The position numbers and the translations under genes are program-made. A stretch of 64,000 nucleotides of DNA from Aselliscus stoliczkanus (taxonomy: Eukaryota; Chordata; Mammalia; Chiroptera; Hipposideridae): positions 11,875,501-11,939,500 of the forward strand of contig CM066736.1 of NCBI GenBank assembly GCA_033961575.1. The letters are read 5' to 3'. Below the pieces are notes generated by a model. That model worked only from the letters and a program-made list of their open reading frames with translations, was not told the DNA's origin and did no database searches. Shown in pieces: positions 1-10,785 of the stretch (positions within the stretch are counted from its first letter, which is position 1; each line of letters begins with the position of its first letter).

Positions 1-757
1 CTCTTGTAAAGGGACTGGATTGGGACAGAAAGTACTCCCAAAAGGAGCCTTCTCATTCCAGTCCTCCCTGCAACTAGCTAGTATGCCAACCAATGAGGGA
101 CGGCAGACACCCAAAGACAGCCATGCCCTCCCCTCGCCACATCCAGGGGACGTCAAGAAAACTCCAAAACTGACCTGGGAAGCCACCTCAGAGCTTCAGC
201 CTCCACACCTGTAAAAACCATGGCACCTGCCTCCCTGGGTGGCTGGGAGGGTTTCCTGAGGTGGCATGTGTCAAGCTGGGCTTCTCAACCTCTTCCACCT
301 CATGGCACACACGGAACGTGATACAACTGGTATACCAGAACAGATAGACAAGGGGGCTCCAGCTGTCCCCAGGCCCCCAGGGACAGAGCTGATCAATACT
401 GGGGGGCACCTTTAACCATTTTGCGGGTCACAGGTGGGAAAGCTCCAGTGAAAAGCACCCAATGGAGACAGCAAATGATGCTGCTCTCCATCCCCCTGAT
501 GAGGACGCTATGGCAGCCCTTTCTCCTCGGATGCCCATAGACTGGAGCTCTTTGTTTTTAAGTTCAATTTGGTTCAGTTTTGAAATGTTAAAACAGCCTA
601 GAAAGGTACCTAAGGAAAAATAAGGGGCCCCTCTGTAGGGCTTCTGAGGAGCTGATAACTTTCTGATTTTCAGCCTGAGTGCTGCTTCCACAGGTGTGTT
701 TATTTGATGAAAATTCAAAGAGCTATACCTTTACCCAGACATTTTAAGTCCCCCCTG
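1..757. other. non-coding stretch, presumed KSR2 intron
   Basis: No supportable gene. Open frames are short, lack splice context and overlap on both strands. The stretch from about 265 to 440 (starting near CTTCTCAACCTCTTCCACCTC) has the look of an eroded hAT-type DNA transposon end, but I cannot name the family. Confidence 0.5.
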
Positions 758-1206
758 AGATGGGTTGAATTGTGTGGAGTTCCTAAATATGTTGAATTTC
801 TAACCCTCGGTACATCAGAATATGACCTTATTTGGAAATCGGGTCGTTGCAAATGGAATTAGTTCCATTTACAGGAGGTCATATTTGAGTACGGTGGGTC
901 CTTAATCCAAGATGACTGGTGTCCTTACAAAAAGAGACACGTTGGACAAGGCTGCACACAGAGGGCAGACGATGTGAAGAGGCACAGGGAAGACGCCCTG
1001 TGAAGATAACAGCGAAGATGGGGGTGACGTTTCTACAGGCCAAGGAATGCCAGCAACCACCAAAAGCTAGGGGCGGGCCTGGAAAAGATTCTCTCCTCAG
1101 AAGGAACCAATCCTGCCCACATCTTCATGTTGGACTTGCAGCCTCCAGAACCATGTGACTAAATTTCTGTTGGCTGAGCCACCCATGTACAGTCCTGGGA
1201 AACTAA
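758..1206 (+). mobile_element. MLT1-type LTR (ERVL-MaLR), degraded
   Basis: Reads in order through landmarks of the MLT1C-like mammalian LTR: GGGTTGAATTGTGT start, a TGACCTTATTTGGAAAT block, CCAAGATGACTGGTGTCCTTA, an AGAAGCT-like central part, and a GGGAAACTAACAG end. It is non-coding, old and diverged. The open frame at 919-1158 is chance within the LTR. Confidence 0.8.
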
Positions 1207-1639
1207 CAGCCTCTCTGTCCCTTCCTCTACTTTTTCAATCAAGCTCCTGAGAGGTCCCCACTGTTAATGGCTTCTCTCATGTGTCCTCAAAGAGTATTTG
1301 TTTCAATTGCTACATCTGTATTCCCGTCCTAGCTTTGCCCATAGCTCTGCTGTGGATGGTCACACACTCACATGTGGGGTCAGAGCTCCAGGCCCACTTC
1401 ACATAGTGGAGCCTGGTGGGACCTTTGGAGCAGCCCCCACACATAGCTAAGAGCAGCACCCCTACACCCACCTAGCGAAGATCACAATCACCCTCAACAC
1501 AGAAGAGCAATGAGGATGCTACAGAGCAGCTCCCAAATACTGGCTTTCTAGAACATACATAGCCCTGATATCAGGATGCTCAGGAAGACCCTCCTTGACC
1601 ACCCCCATCCCCCCAAAGCTTCCAGTGGTCTCATGTCAC
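1207..1639. other. unassigned non-coding stretch
   Basis: No gene, clear repeat or regulatory element recognised. Confidence 0.4.
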
Positions 1640-2095
1640 ATCCTGTCCCCTCACCCACCTTGGTTTTCTCCTAGCATCGCCTGACATATTACTTCTCGTT
1701 TATTAATCTCCTGCCCTGATTGGGGCCATCAGTCTTACCAGCTGCCTCAGGGCCTTTGCACCTATTGTTCCCTTAGATCGAAATATTCTTTCTACAGAAA
1801 TCCAGAGAGCTTATTCCATCATTTCATTCGGTTGTGTGCTCAACAGAGAAGCCATCCCAACTGCCTCATCTACAATGGCAGCCCTGTCCCCAGGACTCTC
1901 TATACCCATACCTTGCCTCTCGTTTTCTTTACAGCCGTTTTCATCACCTGACACTGGACCTATGTATTGGTTTCCATGCCTATTGTCCATCTCCTCTGCC
2001 AACATGAAGCCTGGGCTCTTGGATGTTCTGTTCTGCTTTCAGCTCAGCATCTAGGACAGCGCATGGCATGTGCTAGGCAGTCAACAAATACCAGT
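1640..2095 (+). mobile_element. L2 LINE 3' end fragment
   Basis: Contains the L2 landmark CTCAGGGCCTTTGCACCTAT followed by a pyrimidine-rich segment. It ends in a GCATGTGCTAGGCAGTCAACAAATA tract typical of L2 3' ends. Overlapping open frames on both strands (1811-2054) are by-products. Confidence 0.7.
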
Positions 2096-2104
2096 GACAC
2101 AGCT

Positions 2105-2330
2105 TTATGTTAAATATCCGTGGCGATTATCACCATCCTTTGACTGAGTATTGTCAGTGCATCATCTCACTTAATTCTCCCAACAGCCCAATAAAGTAGG
2201 TATTCTTATTCTTCCATTTTTCAGATGGGGTACAGAGTGGCTAAAGTGACCGGTCATACAACCACAGGTGGTGCAGGACATCAGGTCCGGAGCCCAGGGG
2301 CTGAATCATCTGCCTTCCTCCCTCTGCTCA
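2105..2330 (+). mobile_element. MIR SINE
   Basis: Matches the MIR core order: CATCTCACTTAATTCTCCCAACA, then AAAGTAGGTATTCTTATT, then TTTTTCAGATGGGG and a degenerate TCACACAGCTAG block. Ancient, many substitutions. Confidence 0.7.
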
Positions 2331-3114
2331 CCTCCTAAGCATTCTACGTGACAGTGACCATCACTGTCTACCTGCCACTTCGTCTCCCCAGCCATGATCT
2401 GACCTCAGCATCACAGTGGAGTGGGGTCCTTCATGAAATGCAAATTGAATGCAACCAACAGGAAACACCCAATTACCCTTCTTATATATTTGTCCTGTAC
2501 AGGACTGGCCTGGTTGTTATTAAAAAAAAATAAATAAATCATAAGTCAGTGAAAAATAGTGATGCTATACAGATGCTATGGAGATATATGAAGATAGATA
2601 AAGACTGCCTGTGCTTTCATTGGCTTCCTGCCACTGTGTGTGCTTAACCAGGTGAAGATGCTATTAACTGCACTGAAGAAAACATTGATTCACAAGAAAG
2701 TCATGTAACAAAGGGGATCGTGGGTGTGGGGACAAATGTTGGCATGTCTCAGGTAACAGAAGAAGGTCCTTCAAACTGCTGAACCATCCTCTTCTCAGGT
2801 TTTGGTACACCTCTCAACATTGGGGCCATCATGCAGGGCAACACTGAATAAATGACTCTAGATAACAAAAAAGGAACTTCCAGTTTCTTTCCACTCACTT
2901 CTCAACACCCTTCCCTTTGCCACTCCAGGACGAGCCATCATCATCTCTCGCCAGGTGACTGAGAAAAAAAAACACTTAGCTGCACTTGAATGCTTCTCAG
3001 GCCTCTTTCTGCACCACAGAAGTGAAAATGTCTGAAAAGCTTAATGCTGATCATGCCTGGGAGTGGCTTCCCAAAGCTCAAAAACTGAATATCAAATTCT
3101 TTACCCTCACCTCT
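2331..3114. other. unassigned non-coding stretch
   Basis: No gene seen. It includes short A-rich runs near 2521-2540 and 2966-2975 and no repeat I can name. Confidence 0.4.
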
Positions 3115-3702
3115 GTAGTGGATTGAATGGTACCCCTCCCAAAAAGATACATCCACTGGGACTTGTGAATGTTGCCTTATTTGGAAAAAAAAGGTCCTTA
3201 CAGATATAATTAAGTTATGATCTTGGATGAAATAATCCTGGATTACCCAGCTGGGCCTTAAATCCAATGGCAAGTGTTCTTAAAAGAGAAAGGCAGGGCC
3301 GGCCGAGTGGCGCGGTGGTTAAGCGCTCGCTTGGGAAGCCAGCGGCCCCGGTTCAGGTCCCACATTTGAGGACCAGTGACACTGCCCTCAAAGAAAGAAA
3401 AAAAAAAGAGAGAAAGGCAGAGGGAAATGTGACACAGGAGAAGAAGACACAGAGAGGCAGGCCATGTGAAGATGGAGGCAGAGATTGGAACGAGGCTCCC
3501 ACAAGCCAGGGGATGCCTGAAGCCACCAGACGCTGGGAGAGGCAGGAAGGATTCTCCCTTAGAGCCTTTGGAAGGAGCTCAGCCCTGCCAACACCTCGTT
3601 CGGACTTCTGACCTCAAAAACTATGAGAGAATAAATTTCTATTGTTTTAAGCTTTCCAGTTTGGGGTGATTTGTTACGCAGCCCCAGCAAACTAACAGAG
3701 GC
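3115..3702 (+). mobile_element. MLT1C-like LTR split by a SINE
   Basis: A nearly full MLT1C-type LTR. The start is GTGGATTGAATGG near 3117, the GCCTTATTTGGAAA block is at 3174, GCCATGTGAAGATGGAGGCA is at 3462, and the 3' end is TTTGTTACGCAGCCCCAGCAAACTAACAG. A family A SINE (3297-3408) interrupts it with a target-site duplication, so the LTR is older than the SINE. Confidence 0.85.
3297..3408 (+). mobile_element. family A tRNA-derived SINE with TSD
   Basis: The head GGCCGGCCGAGTGGCGCGGT resembles a class II (Ser/Leu-like) tRNA 5' half. A CCGGTTCAGGTCCC B-box follows, then the family tail AGTGACACTGCCCTCAAA and oligo-A. A 12-bp direct repeat, AGAGAAAGGCAG, flanks it at 3285-3296 and 3409-3420. 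This is the signature of LINE-mediated insertion. Internal promoter boxes are expected by family; activity is unknown. Confidence 0.9.
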
Positions 3703-4110
3703 TCTAAAGTCTCCATGTGATCTGGCCCCCTCACTTGCTTTGTCTCTTCCACCAGCTTGCCCTTCTTCATTCACTCAAATGCAACATGCCTCCTGTGCAC
3801 CCCCAGGGCCTTTGCACAGGCAGCTGCCTCTGTCTGCTCCCACGTTAACTTCCTCTCTACCTTCATAGAGCAATTCAGACATAACTCCGCTCAGGAAGCC
3901 TTTTCCGATGCCATTGGCCGACAGTGACTCTCCATCACAGACCATCCCAACACCAAGCACCTCTCCTGAGTGGCCCCTGTCAGTTACCACTGCAAAGGTG
4001 TGGGGTTCAATCATCTCCCTCATCAAAATCTGCTTCTTCTCTCCTATCCCCAGAGCTATGCACACAGTGCCTGATATATACTATTCAATCAAATACTTGA
4101 TTGAATGCTG
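3703..4110 (+). mobile_element. L2 LINE 3' end
   Basis: Starts with GGCTCTAAAGTCTCCATGTG, passes the CCAGGGCCTTTGCACAGGCA landmark at about 3805, and ends in a CACAGTGCCTGATATATACTATTCAATCAAATA run. Confidence 0.8.
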
Positions 4111-4734
4111 GAGGGAGGAGTAATTTATAGAATCTCCAAAAACAGGTTCTATAACCAGACATCAACGAGACTCATCAAACTAAAGGGGGGAGGGGTGTCT
4201 CTGGGGGAGCAGACTCATTTTCCTAAAACCACATCAAAGTTTCCAGAAACAACTTCCGGAGCTCATGGATCGTGTCAAACCAGGGCTTCTTGCCTTGCAG
4301 ATTCCCCACTGCTGGTGGAACTAATTCTATCCATGCATCCACCAACCTGGAACATTCCCACAAGACCAAGCCAAACGCTCAGATCACTTGCAGAACGATA
4401 GAGATTCGGTGAAACTCCTAGAGCTAGTGGCTGGCACACCTGGGGCCCCTTCTAAAGCTCCTCTCTGGCTAGTGAAACGTTTAGCTCTGAATGAGGCCTT
4501 CCAGAGTTCCATTATTACACATTCCAGGTCATTTTTCTCTTTTCACTGCTGAACAATTGACTGGAGGGAAAAACAGCCAGTTCCCCGGGAGACTCAGGCA
4601 GAAGGACAGGTTTCCAGCAATGGACTTTTTTCCTTCTCATTCTCTCCGAACTCTGACTAAACAACCCCCGACCAGAAACCAACCCAGACATGAAAGGGAG
4701 TAGAAGCAAGCCAGGACCCGGTGGGGTCAGGGAG
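4111..4734. other. unassigned non-coding stretch
   Basis: Nothing I can name. The short open frames on both strands overlap each other and have no splice signals. Confidence 0.4.
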
Positions 4735-4905
4735 ACGGAGCAGTAGATAGCTCTGGAGTCAGGCCTGGCTTGGAATCACAAAATCAGGATTTGTCAGGTG
4801 CCCGGCTGTTATTTAACCTCTTTTAGTCACACTTCCTCACTTAGAGAGCAGGAATTCATTTGTCCTGTTCAACAAATATTCACGGAATGCCAACAATGTG
4901 CTGGT
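4735..4905 (-). mobile_element. MIR-type SINE, degraded
   Basis: Weak match to the MIR reverse complement: AGCTCTGGAGTCAGGCCTGG, TTTAACCTCTTTTAGTCACA, then CCTCACTTAGAGAGCAGGA. The right end is uncertain. Confidence 0.5.
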
Positions 4906-4972
4906 GGGCAGGGTGGGATTAGGGTGAGATGAGGAGGTGCCTTAGGGCACAGAATTTAAGGCAGCACTAATT

Positions 4973-5085
4973 ATTTATTTATTTTTTTCTTTGAGGGCAG
5001 TGTCACTGGCCCTCATATGTGGGACCCGAACCGGGGCTGCTGGCTTCCCAAGCCAGTGCTTAACCACCACGCCACTCGGCCGGCC
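4973..5085 (-). mobile_element. family A SINE with perfect 16-bp TSD
   Basis: Reverse-oriented family A unit: oligo-T, TTTGAGGGCAGTGTCACTGG, CCCGAACCGGGG (B-box complement), and an end at GCCACTCGGCCGGCC. The target duplication TAAGGCAGCACTAATT is identical at 4957-4972 and 5086-5101, so the insertion is comparatively young. Confidence 0.92.
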
Positions 5086-5101
5086 TAAGGCAGCACTAAT
5101 T

Positions 5102-6232
5102 CTTAAGCAGTTCTCCAACCAGGAGTGAACACCTCCTTCAAGGCTGCCCCCCACGCCCCTCACTCGCCTGCCCATGGCTCTGGTGCCAGGTGCCGGGGTC
5201 CACTGTCCAACACCCCCAAGGCCACTGTGCTGCATGAAGCCTACGAGCTGACGGGGACAAAATCGGACCACACTTCCTGCCGCCGATCCCCTGTCCACAA
5301 TGAAAACAGCAAAGACATTGCACCTGGAAGTTCTTAAAGGCAATTCCACCTCCAGCTGAAAAGCCACTTAGATGTCCCAGGCTGGGATGAATTTATCAAA
5401 CACACACAGCTACTGAGCAGTCTTCCCAGAGAGCAGGATTACAGGCCAAAGGAAATGAAGGTGAAATGGACCCCGTAAATACCAGTGCCTTCCAGACCTG
5501 CTCTGCTGGGGTTGTCCATCCTCCCAATCAGAACACTGGGTGCTCCAAGGGGGTCTAGATGATGAGCACAGAAATTACCCTGCTCCATGTGGTGGACATA
5601 AAGCACGATGAAGTCAGCTAGTCTCTTTGCAAAGCGACTGTGGAGAAAAAGGGCAAAACAGCCCATTCCTACCAACGGGATGCAGTAACATAAACAGAAG
5701 GCATTTGGGGCAATTTCTGGGTAAAATGCAGAGTCTCATTTCAGGGCATTATTTGATCTCTGTGCTGCTTCCTATGGGGTTCCCATAGAAGCCCTATAAT
5801 TTTCTGGAGTATCTGCATCTGAGGAGGACATTTCATATTCACAGATGGAGGGGATTCATATGCACGCCTTTGTGGTGAATGGTTCCTCAGCTGCAGGTGC
5901 CCCTGAAAGGTCTTTCCCATCAACCGGTTTCAGTGAGGGAAACACAGCTTGCCCAACAGCCACAGCCCCTAGGACTGTCCCTTTCCCAACAGCCACAGCC
6001 CCTAGGACTGTCCCACCCGTCGCCGGCTCCAGCCGAGTGGGGCAAGTACAGAATTGCGTTGCCAGCGTACTAGCGGAAAATGGCGCTGTGAAAAGCTGAA
6101 AGAATCCAATTGCCACTGATCTCAGAGCATTGATCTCATGGGGCCATTGCAAAGACCACAGGAGATAATGCCCAGAAAGCCTCGGTCCCTCTAAGTGCAC
6201 TACCCATGTCAGCTAGAGTATTTCTGGCCACC
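5102..6232. other. unassigned non-coding stretch with a short tandem repeat
   Basis: No supportable gene. Overlapping frames near 5845-6200 occur in four frames around a GC-rich tandem duplication (listed separately) and look fortuitous. Confidence 0.4.
5952..6017. repeat. 33-bp tandem duplication (2 copies)
   Basis: The unit begins CCCAACAGCCACAGCCCCTA and recurs after 33 bp. The first 30 bases are identical, and the last three differ (TTT versus ACC). Confidence 0.9.
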
Positions 6233-6640
6233 TGCATTAGTTTCTTTGGGCTGCTATAAGCCACAAACTGGGTGGCTTCAAACAAAAAATATTTGTTTTC
6301 TCAGAATTCTAGAAGCTGGAAGTCTAAAATCGAGGCATTCGCAGAGCCACACTCCCTCCGCAGGCTCTGGGGAAGGACCCTGCCTCGTGTGCTCCTAGCA
6401 CTCCATGGCATTTCTTAGCGTGTCACTGCTTTCTCCAATTTCTGTCTTGGTCCTTACATGGCCTTCTTCTCTGCGTCTCTGTATGTCATCTCCTCCACTT
6501 ATAAGGACACCAGTCGTTTAATCCAGAATGACATTATCTTAACTTGATTGCCTCTGCAAAGACTATTCTTCCACATGAACTCACATTCTGAGGTTCCAGG
6601 TGGGACATGATTTTGGGGGGGACACTATTCAACCCATTCA
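6233..6640 (-). mobile_element. MLT1C-like LTR, reverse
   Basis: The reverse complement reads GGGTTGAATAGTGTCCCCCC, CTCAGAATGTGA, GACTGGTGTCCTTATAAG, GAAGGCCATGTAAGGACC and ends GCAGCCCAAAGAAACTAATGCA. Fairly complete. It lies in the same orientation as KSR2 transcription, unlike most LTRs here. Confidence 0.8.
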
Positions 6641-7468
6641 TCGCTCATGCTTTTCTTAACCCTGAAAATCACCAGGAAGAGACCCTAGCACCTCCTTTCA
6701 ACAGATATTGTTTTCAAGATACCTCAACAGCCCACATTCTCCCACCACCTGGAGCTGCGATGGTAATGCATAGACAACAAGCAATTGGATGAGGGTGAGC
6801 ACCTGACCTAGGATGGGCCAATCAGATTCTCTGTCCTGAGATTTTTTTAGAGTTGGAACCTAGGGCAACTGGCTGGTTAGCTGCAGACACCGCACTCTGA
6901 GAACACATGAACTTGGGATGGGGGCTGCCATTCTGAGGTGCCCATCTTCTGCCATGTCACAGAAAGTCAGGGAAGCTGACCTGCAAAGGGACAGAGATTA
7001 CACAGAGGGACAGAGAGGCAGCAGCCATGTGAGAACCCAACTCTGCTTCCACTTGGGTTCCAGGCCCTACTTATTTCTGGGTGCAACTTCAGCCCTCAGA
7101 TTCCCTGGGGCACCCCTATAATTCCAACAAATCTCACCTTTTTGTGTTCGTTTGTGCATTTTCTTGAAATGCAAGGATTTCTGCTCCTTGCATTCTTTGG
7201 AGCCCTGAGACACAACCCTTTCTAAGTCATTACTCCTTCAGGGTCAAAATTCTTTATTTCCAACTAGAGCCTAACTTGGGCCCATTTCACTTGTTCTGGC
7301 CTCTACAAAGGAAGTCGTTGCAGAGGGCCTGCTGTGTTGCAAACACACCACAGCAAAAACAACCCCTTTCTAAGTCCACAGACATGATCTGCATCACCTT
7401 CCTCTTCTGGGCCCAAGGCTTTACAAGGTCAGATCTTCCCATTTTTGTCTTCTGTAGTCCTCTACATC
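6641..7468. other. unassigned non-coding stretch
   Basis: No gene seen. The segment near 6790-6880 (GGATGGGCCAATCAGATTCT) resembles part of an old LTR-like repeat, but it is too short to assign. Confidence 0.4.
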
Positions 7469-7687
7469 TGAGGTCAGCAAACAGTGGCCCTCTGGCCAAA
7501 TCCGGCCCACCAGCTGTTTTTGTAAATAAAGTTCCATTGGAACACAGCCAGATCTACACACTGACATGTTGTCTATAAACGCTTTTGTATGGTAAGTGCA
7601 GGGTTAATTGCAACAGAGACTATATGGCCCACAAAGCCTAAAATATTTACTGTCTGGCTCTTTATGGAAAAGGCTTGCTAACCTCTA
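7469..7687 (-). mobile_element. hAT-type non-autonomous DNA transposon
   Basis: The termini GAGGTCAGCAAACAGTGGCC and GGCTTGCTAACCTC are inverted versions of a GGTCAGCAAAC-type terminal repeat. Inside are CCAAATCCGGCCCACC, a TTGTAAATAAAGTT block and AAAATATTTACTGTCTGGCTC. The same family recurs at 16939, 28683 and 30432. Confidence 0.75.
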
Positions 7688-7794
7688 CGTCACACAACAG
7701 AAATGGATCGTAAGCTGGGATGATTTTAATTAGGATCTACTAAGTGTACGTTTAAAGAGTAGGGTAAGGTCAGAAGGGCTATGTGTCTGGCCTT

Positions 7795-8130
7795 TTATTT
7801 AGTCACCTGTCCCGCAAATATTCCTTAAGAGCCTACAATGTGCCAGGCCCTGAGCTAGAGGCTGTGAACTAGACCAACTGGACCCTGCTTCCAAGGGGCT
7901 CAGAGTTCGTTCCATAAAGGATGGCTCAGTTACCATTGTGGGGAGTGCTAATGGAAGTGCTACAGACGGGCAGTGCTGGGTGCTCTGAGAGCTGATCAGA
8001 AGCACGTAGCCACACAGCCTGAGAAGGTTCCCTGAGGAAGCTAAGACCAGATGGGAGGGGCAGAAGACAGTCCCAGAGTGGAGACACATGTGCCGTTCGT
8101 TTCTCAACCTGCACTGAAAACTGTCAGCTT
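7795..8130 (-). mobile_element. L2 LINE 3' end, reverse
   Basis: Begins with CAAATATTCCTTAAGAGCCT and ACAATGTGCCAGGCCCTGAG, the reverse complement of the L2 terminus. It continues through CCTGCTTCCAAGGGGCTCAG. Both open frames (112 and 62 aa) lie inside it. Confidence 0.65.
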
Positions 8131-8635
8131 TGTCCACTCACCCCAACACTCCCAGTTATGTGAGAGGCCCACTTATGTATAGAGGAACTATTATTAGGTG
8201 TTTGGAGTCAGGGACACAGGACAATGAGGTTAGGGATGCCCTTTCCTAGCTCTCTATGCACAGTGGCAGGTGTTCTGATGGAACCCCAGGAGACACCAAG
8301 CAGAGGTCCCTAACCCAGTTGTGACCCTGCTAACTTCCTGTCCTACAGCGCCAGCCTCACGCCCGGCCTTGGTTTGATGGCAAACAGCTGCCTTTTGCGA
8401 CTGGGTGAGAGTTTCCATCTGCTTCATTACCATCATTACCCAGAAACCACATTGGCAGCTAAGTGCTCGCAGCCCTAATTGGTTCCTGATAGATTGGGTC
8501 ATAACAAAGCACTTAGAACCCACCAGGCATGGCTGGGGCCAGAGCTGGCCCTCCTTGTCGGAAATCTGGGCAGCCGATGAGGTGAGAGGGCCCAGGCTCC
8601 GGAGTCCACCGGTTTGGATTTCATTCCTGGCACCT
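8131..8635. other. unassigned non-coding stretch
   Basis: A 178-aa minus-strand open frame (8254-8790) runs through it. The protein has no recognisable domain, overlaps a MIR and has no splice or promoter context, so I do not call it a gene. Confidence 0.4.
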
Positions 8636-8735
8636 CCACCCACTGCTCTGAGCCTCAGCATCGTCATCTGTAAAATGGGGACGACGCCTGCTTCACACAG
8701 CGGTTGGGACAAAGTGAGAGGATGACCATAGCGTC
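8636..8735 (-). mobile_element. MIR SINE fragment
   Basis: CTCTGAGCCTCAGCATCGTC followed by ATCTGTAAAATGGGGACGA is the reverse complement of the MIR core. Confidence 0.75.
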
Positions 8736-8819
8736 CAAAATTCACTGTCGCAACCATGGGAAGAGCACTAAGCGAGTGTTTTGAAGGCATTCACTGGTTA
8801 CAACCTCAAATCCTGTACA

Positions 8820-8950
8820 CCACCTGCAATGATCAACCCCATTTCACAGATAGGGAAGCTGAGGCTGAAAGAGGTGAAGTCACTTGCCCAAGCCACCTGC
8901 CCACATTCCCATAATGAACACGCACTGAGACAGTGTGACCTCTTCTCTCC
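8820..8950 (+). mobile_element. MIR SINE fragment
   Basis: CCCCATTTCACAGATAGGGA, AGCTGAGGCTGAAAGAGGTG and AAGTCACTTGCCCAAG follow MIR order. It lies inverted relative to the MIR 85 bp upstream. Confidence 0.75.
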
Positions 8951-8984
8951 CAGTATTAGCCATACTGCTTGGAAAAGAGACTTG

Positions 8985-9205
8985 AAAGAGGCCCAGTTGC
9001 ACGTAGAGAGACTGGTGGTTGCCTGAAGCTGCGACAGAAGCAGGGATGAATAGCAAACAGCCACAAACGATCTTTTGGGAGTGATGGACGTGTTTAAAAA
9101 CGTAGTATGGTGAAGATGGCACAGTTCTGTAAAACTCATAAAATTTATTGAACTGTACTTAAAATGGGTGAATTTTATAGATGTAAATTTAAAAAAATAT
9201 AATTT
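8985..9205 (+). mobile_element. L1 3' end fragment
   Basis: AGAGACTGGTGGTTGCCTGA, then TGTAAAACTCATAAAATTTA, then TTGAACTGTACTTAAAATGG and an A-rich tail. This is the usual order at the 3' end of old L1M elements. Confidence 0.75.
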
Positions 9206-9324
9206 TGCTTCCAAAAAACGTGGCTTGGTCCATGTAATGGCTATACATATGAAATGTCCATGGTAATGAATAGGAGGGTTAACGTAGATAGGAAAACACA
9301 CGTCCACACCAAAACTCACATGTG

Positions 9325-9468
9325 AATGTTCCTAGCAACATTATCCTTATCACCACATCCTTAACTTAATCGCATCTGCGAAGTCCCTTTTACCACCTAA
9401 CATCACATAATCACAGGCTCCGGGGATGTGTATTTCTTTAGGGGGCGATTAGTTTGCCTACCACACCC
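9325..9468 (-). mobile_element. MLT1-like LTR fragment, reverse
   Basis: The reverse complement contains GGTAGGCAAACTAATCGCCC, AAAAGGGACTTCGCAGATGC and GATTAAGTTAAGGATGTGG. These are the 5' part of an MLT1-class LTR. Subfamily unsure. Confidence 0.55.
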
Positions 9469-9727
9469 ATCTTGCTTCCATCCTTCTCTCCCCAGCGGTT
9501 GGTGCTACACTTCCTAATATGGGCCCTGTACCCTCTACTCCATCTCAGAAGCTGCTTCTCAAAGAGCCTGACCCCCACAGCTAACGATCACTGGGCTAAC
9601 ATGCTCTTTCTCTTTACTTCAGTGACCCAGTGGGGAGAACGCCATTTTTTTGTAAACTCCCAGGAGTCATGTATGTGGTATAAGGTCACCAGGCTAGCTG
9701 GTAGCCAAGTGGCTTGACCTCAGGCAT

Positions 9728-10209
9728 CCATAGTGGGTTGAATTGTGTCCCCCAAAAGACATGTCCAATTCCTATCCGGCACAACCTGGAAATGGAACCT
9801 TATTTGGAAATAAGGTCTTTGCAGATGTCATTACATTAAGGATCTCAAGCTGAGGTCATGCTGGATTTGGGATGGGTCCTATATCCAATGACTGGTGTCT
9901 TCATAAGAGAAAGGAGAGGGAGCTTTGAGACACAGAGATGCACAGGGGAAGGCCATGTAAAGACAGAGGCTAAGGTTTGAGGGACACGCTGATAAGCCAA
10001 CGAATGTCAAGGATTGCTGGCAACCACCAGAAGCTAGGAGAGAGGCATGGAATGGATTCCCATTCAGAGCCTCCGGAAGGAACGAACCAAACCCTGAAAG
10101 ACATCTTGATTTTGAACTTCCAGCCTCCTGAACTGTGAGAGAATAAGTTTCTGTTATTTAAGCCATGCATTTTGTGGTCGTTTGTTATGCCAGGCCTGGG
10201 AAACAAATA
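9728..10209 (+). mobile_element. MLT1C-like LTR, near full length
   Basis: Clear order: GTGGGTTGAATTGTGTCCCC, ACCTTATTTGGAAATAAGGT, CCAATGACTGGTGTCTTCAT, GGCCATGTAAAGACAGAGGC, CCACCAGAAGCTAGGAGAGA, then AATAAGTTTCTGTTATTTAA and a GGCCTGGGAAACAAATA end. No coding sequence. Confidence 0.88.
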
Positions 10210-10431
10210 TAACTTCCAACTCCGGAAATCTCAGCTCTTAATCTCTGTGTCATTTTTTCCCTGAGAGGGAACTTCTAGGGGATGGTGATCAGCAGGAACA
10301 GGAAGCAGGGTCAGGAGGTGGCGGGTTACAGTATAGATGGGACACTTGGGAGAAAGGAGCTGCACCTCTCCACAACTTGATGGATTTCACAGTGAGGAGC
10401 ACTGTGATTGGGTGAGCAGAGAGGGTGATGG

Positions 10432-10785
10432 GGCTTAGAGGAGGAACACCAGCCAGGGGGAGTTAAGGAAGGCTTCCTGGAGGAGGTGACACCTGAGCTG
10501 AGTGTTCAGGAGTACATGGGCATTAGCCAGGGGAAGAAGACAAGGAGGGGCAGGAAGAAAGGAACTAGTAAAGGAACTACATACATATGGTTGGGGGTTG
10601 CTAGAGACGGACGTGGAAGAAGCAGAAATGCAGATGGAGAAGCAGATGGAGTCATCCCCAAACTCCCAGCTGAGGACAGCCAAATAGGATCATTCATTCA
10701 ACCAACATTTACTGCAGCTCTACAGAGTCCCTGGCAACAGGGGACCTGGCCGTGAACATGACAGCTTCCACAGGAATCACAGTCT
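10432..10785 (-). mobile_element. L2 LINE fragments, reverse
   Basis: GGCTTCCTGGAGGAGGTGAC and CCTGAGCTGAGTGTTCAGGA are L2 reverse-complement landmarks. A second piece near 10688 (ATTCATTCAACCAACATTTA) is the L2 terminus. Probably two fragments. The overlapping open frames (82-89 aa) are not genes. Confidence 0.6.

Noticed and set aside
3297..3408. tRNA gene
   Set aside because: The tRNA-like heads belong to SINEs: A-tail, target duplications and many copies. No complete cloverleaf with CCA-proximal pairing was seen.
8254..8790. 178-aa minus-strand open frame
   Set aside because: Crosses a MIR; no domain and no gene context.
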